A stretch of 52,158 nucleotides of DNA from contig CBCXVS010000010.1 of assembly GCA_965178525.1 (NCBI GenBank), forward strand, positions 1 through 52,158, in the 5' to 3' direction. Position 1 is the stretch's first letter; the number at the start of each line of letters is the position of its first letter. Below, in pieces: positions 51,918 through 52,158 of this stretch. Source of the DNA: CBCXVS01 sp965178525 (GTDB lineage: Bacteria > Tectomicrobia > Entotheonellia > Entotheonellales > Entotheonellaceae). Under the pieces are notes generated by a model, which ran no database searches, had not been told where the DNA came from, and worked only from the letters and a program-made list of their open reading frames with translations. A program made the translations under genes and the position numbers.

Positions 51918-52158
51918 CCTCACACCTCGTAAGCGATGATTTGATCGCCGATATGATGGCGCTGATTTCGGCTGCTGCCAAGTCTTCTGCGGCGGCTCTG
52001 CCCATCTCAACTATCGAAAGTGATACCATCGAGGATAGGAATTTCAAACGGACATTGCAAGCTGAGCCCAAGGCGTCGTCCTCAGGTGTCGCGTCCGACT
52101 GCAACAACGCCAACACAAAGCCGCGGCCGGAGGACAAAGCGGCTAGTACTGCGTCCTG
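51895..52158 (-). CDS. Possible C-terminal part of an unknown protein (partial)
   Basis: A frame open from the right edge to a TAA inside the clpS start region gives about 87 residues, Ala/Ser-rich, ending SLTRCEDAGLGRG. The internal ATEDLAAAEISAI-like stretch is helical in pattern but matches no family I know. It overlaps clpS by 23 bases on the same strand. It may be a real upstream gene or a chance open frame. Confidence 0.3.
   Translation of the reverse strand, partial: QDAVLAALSSGRGFVLALLQSDATPEDDALGSACNVRLKFLSSMVSLSIVEMGRAAAEDLAAAEISAIISAIKSSLTRCEDAGLGRG

Overview
This window comes from an uncultured-looking, diderm (Gram-negative) bacterium of moderate GC content. The diderm call rests on kdsC (Kdo biosynthesis) and a type II secretion pseudopilin operon. 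Complex I genes, a MOFRL glycerate kinase, GYD and DUF4242 proteins, an N-acyl-D-amino-acid deacylase, a luciferase-like monooxygenase and decayed sulfatase/glycosidase genes suggest an aerobic or facultative heterotroph with a large genome, such as Tectomicrobia or a similar lineage. That placement is a guess; no rRNA or tRNA gene was found to settle it.

Layout. 1-10.4 kb is mixed housekeeping and accessory sequence: rhodanese, a small winged-helix-like protein, a lipoprotein, an operon of pentapeptide-repeat protein / GYD protein / D-aminoacylase, a divergent purM, two small proteins, and a DHH phosphoesterase followed by a TPR protein. 11.0-15.4 kb is a plus-strand operon of a phosphohexomutase, glycerate kinase and SDR reductase. 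15.45-32.7 kb is one long minus-strand complex I (NDH-1) locus read as L1-M1-A-CD-E-F-H-J1-K1-N1 and then J2-K2-L2-M2-N2. The membrane arm is duplicated, but nuoB, nuoG and nuoI, which carry most Fe-S clusters, are absent. A consensus-like promoter lies upstream of nuoL1. 33.0-33.6 kb is a higBA toxin-antitoxin module between imperfect direct repeats, followed by a PHP phosphoesterase. 35.0-39.8 kb is kdsC-gspG-H-I-J-K-N. 40.0-43.95 kb holds alaS, a frameshifted gene remnant, a DUF4258/YgiT zinc-finger pair and moaC. 44.0-49.1 kb holds a luciferase-like oxidoreductase and then a decaying island: truncated sulfatase, catalytically defective PIN protein, frameshifted GH123/DUF4091-like glycosidase and a broken methyltransferase, ending in an AT-rich stretch with a perfect 61-bp inverted repeat. 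49.3-51.9 kb is clpS-clpA.

Repeats are the most distinctive feature. (1) A 74-bp palindromic element is present in three copies of identical length, one exactly filling the nuoE-nuoF gap. (2) Tandem heptamer arrays (AGCTGAC/AGCTGAT, CATTCCG, AGGACTG types) often occur as inverted pairs pressed against stop codons, and in places they form the last codons of genes (nuoM1, moaC). Two of these arrays sit where nuoB and nuoG would be expected. (3) A 61-bp stem has a 16-nt loop that is repeated, inverted, directly after the stem.
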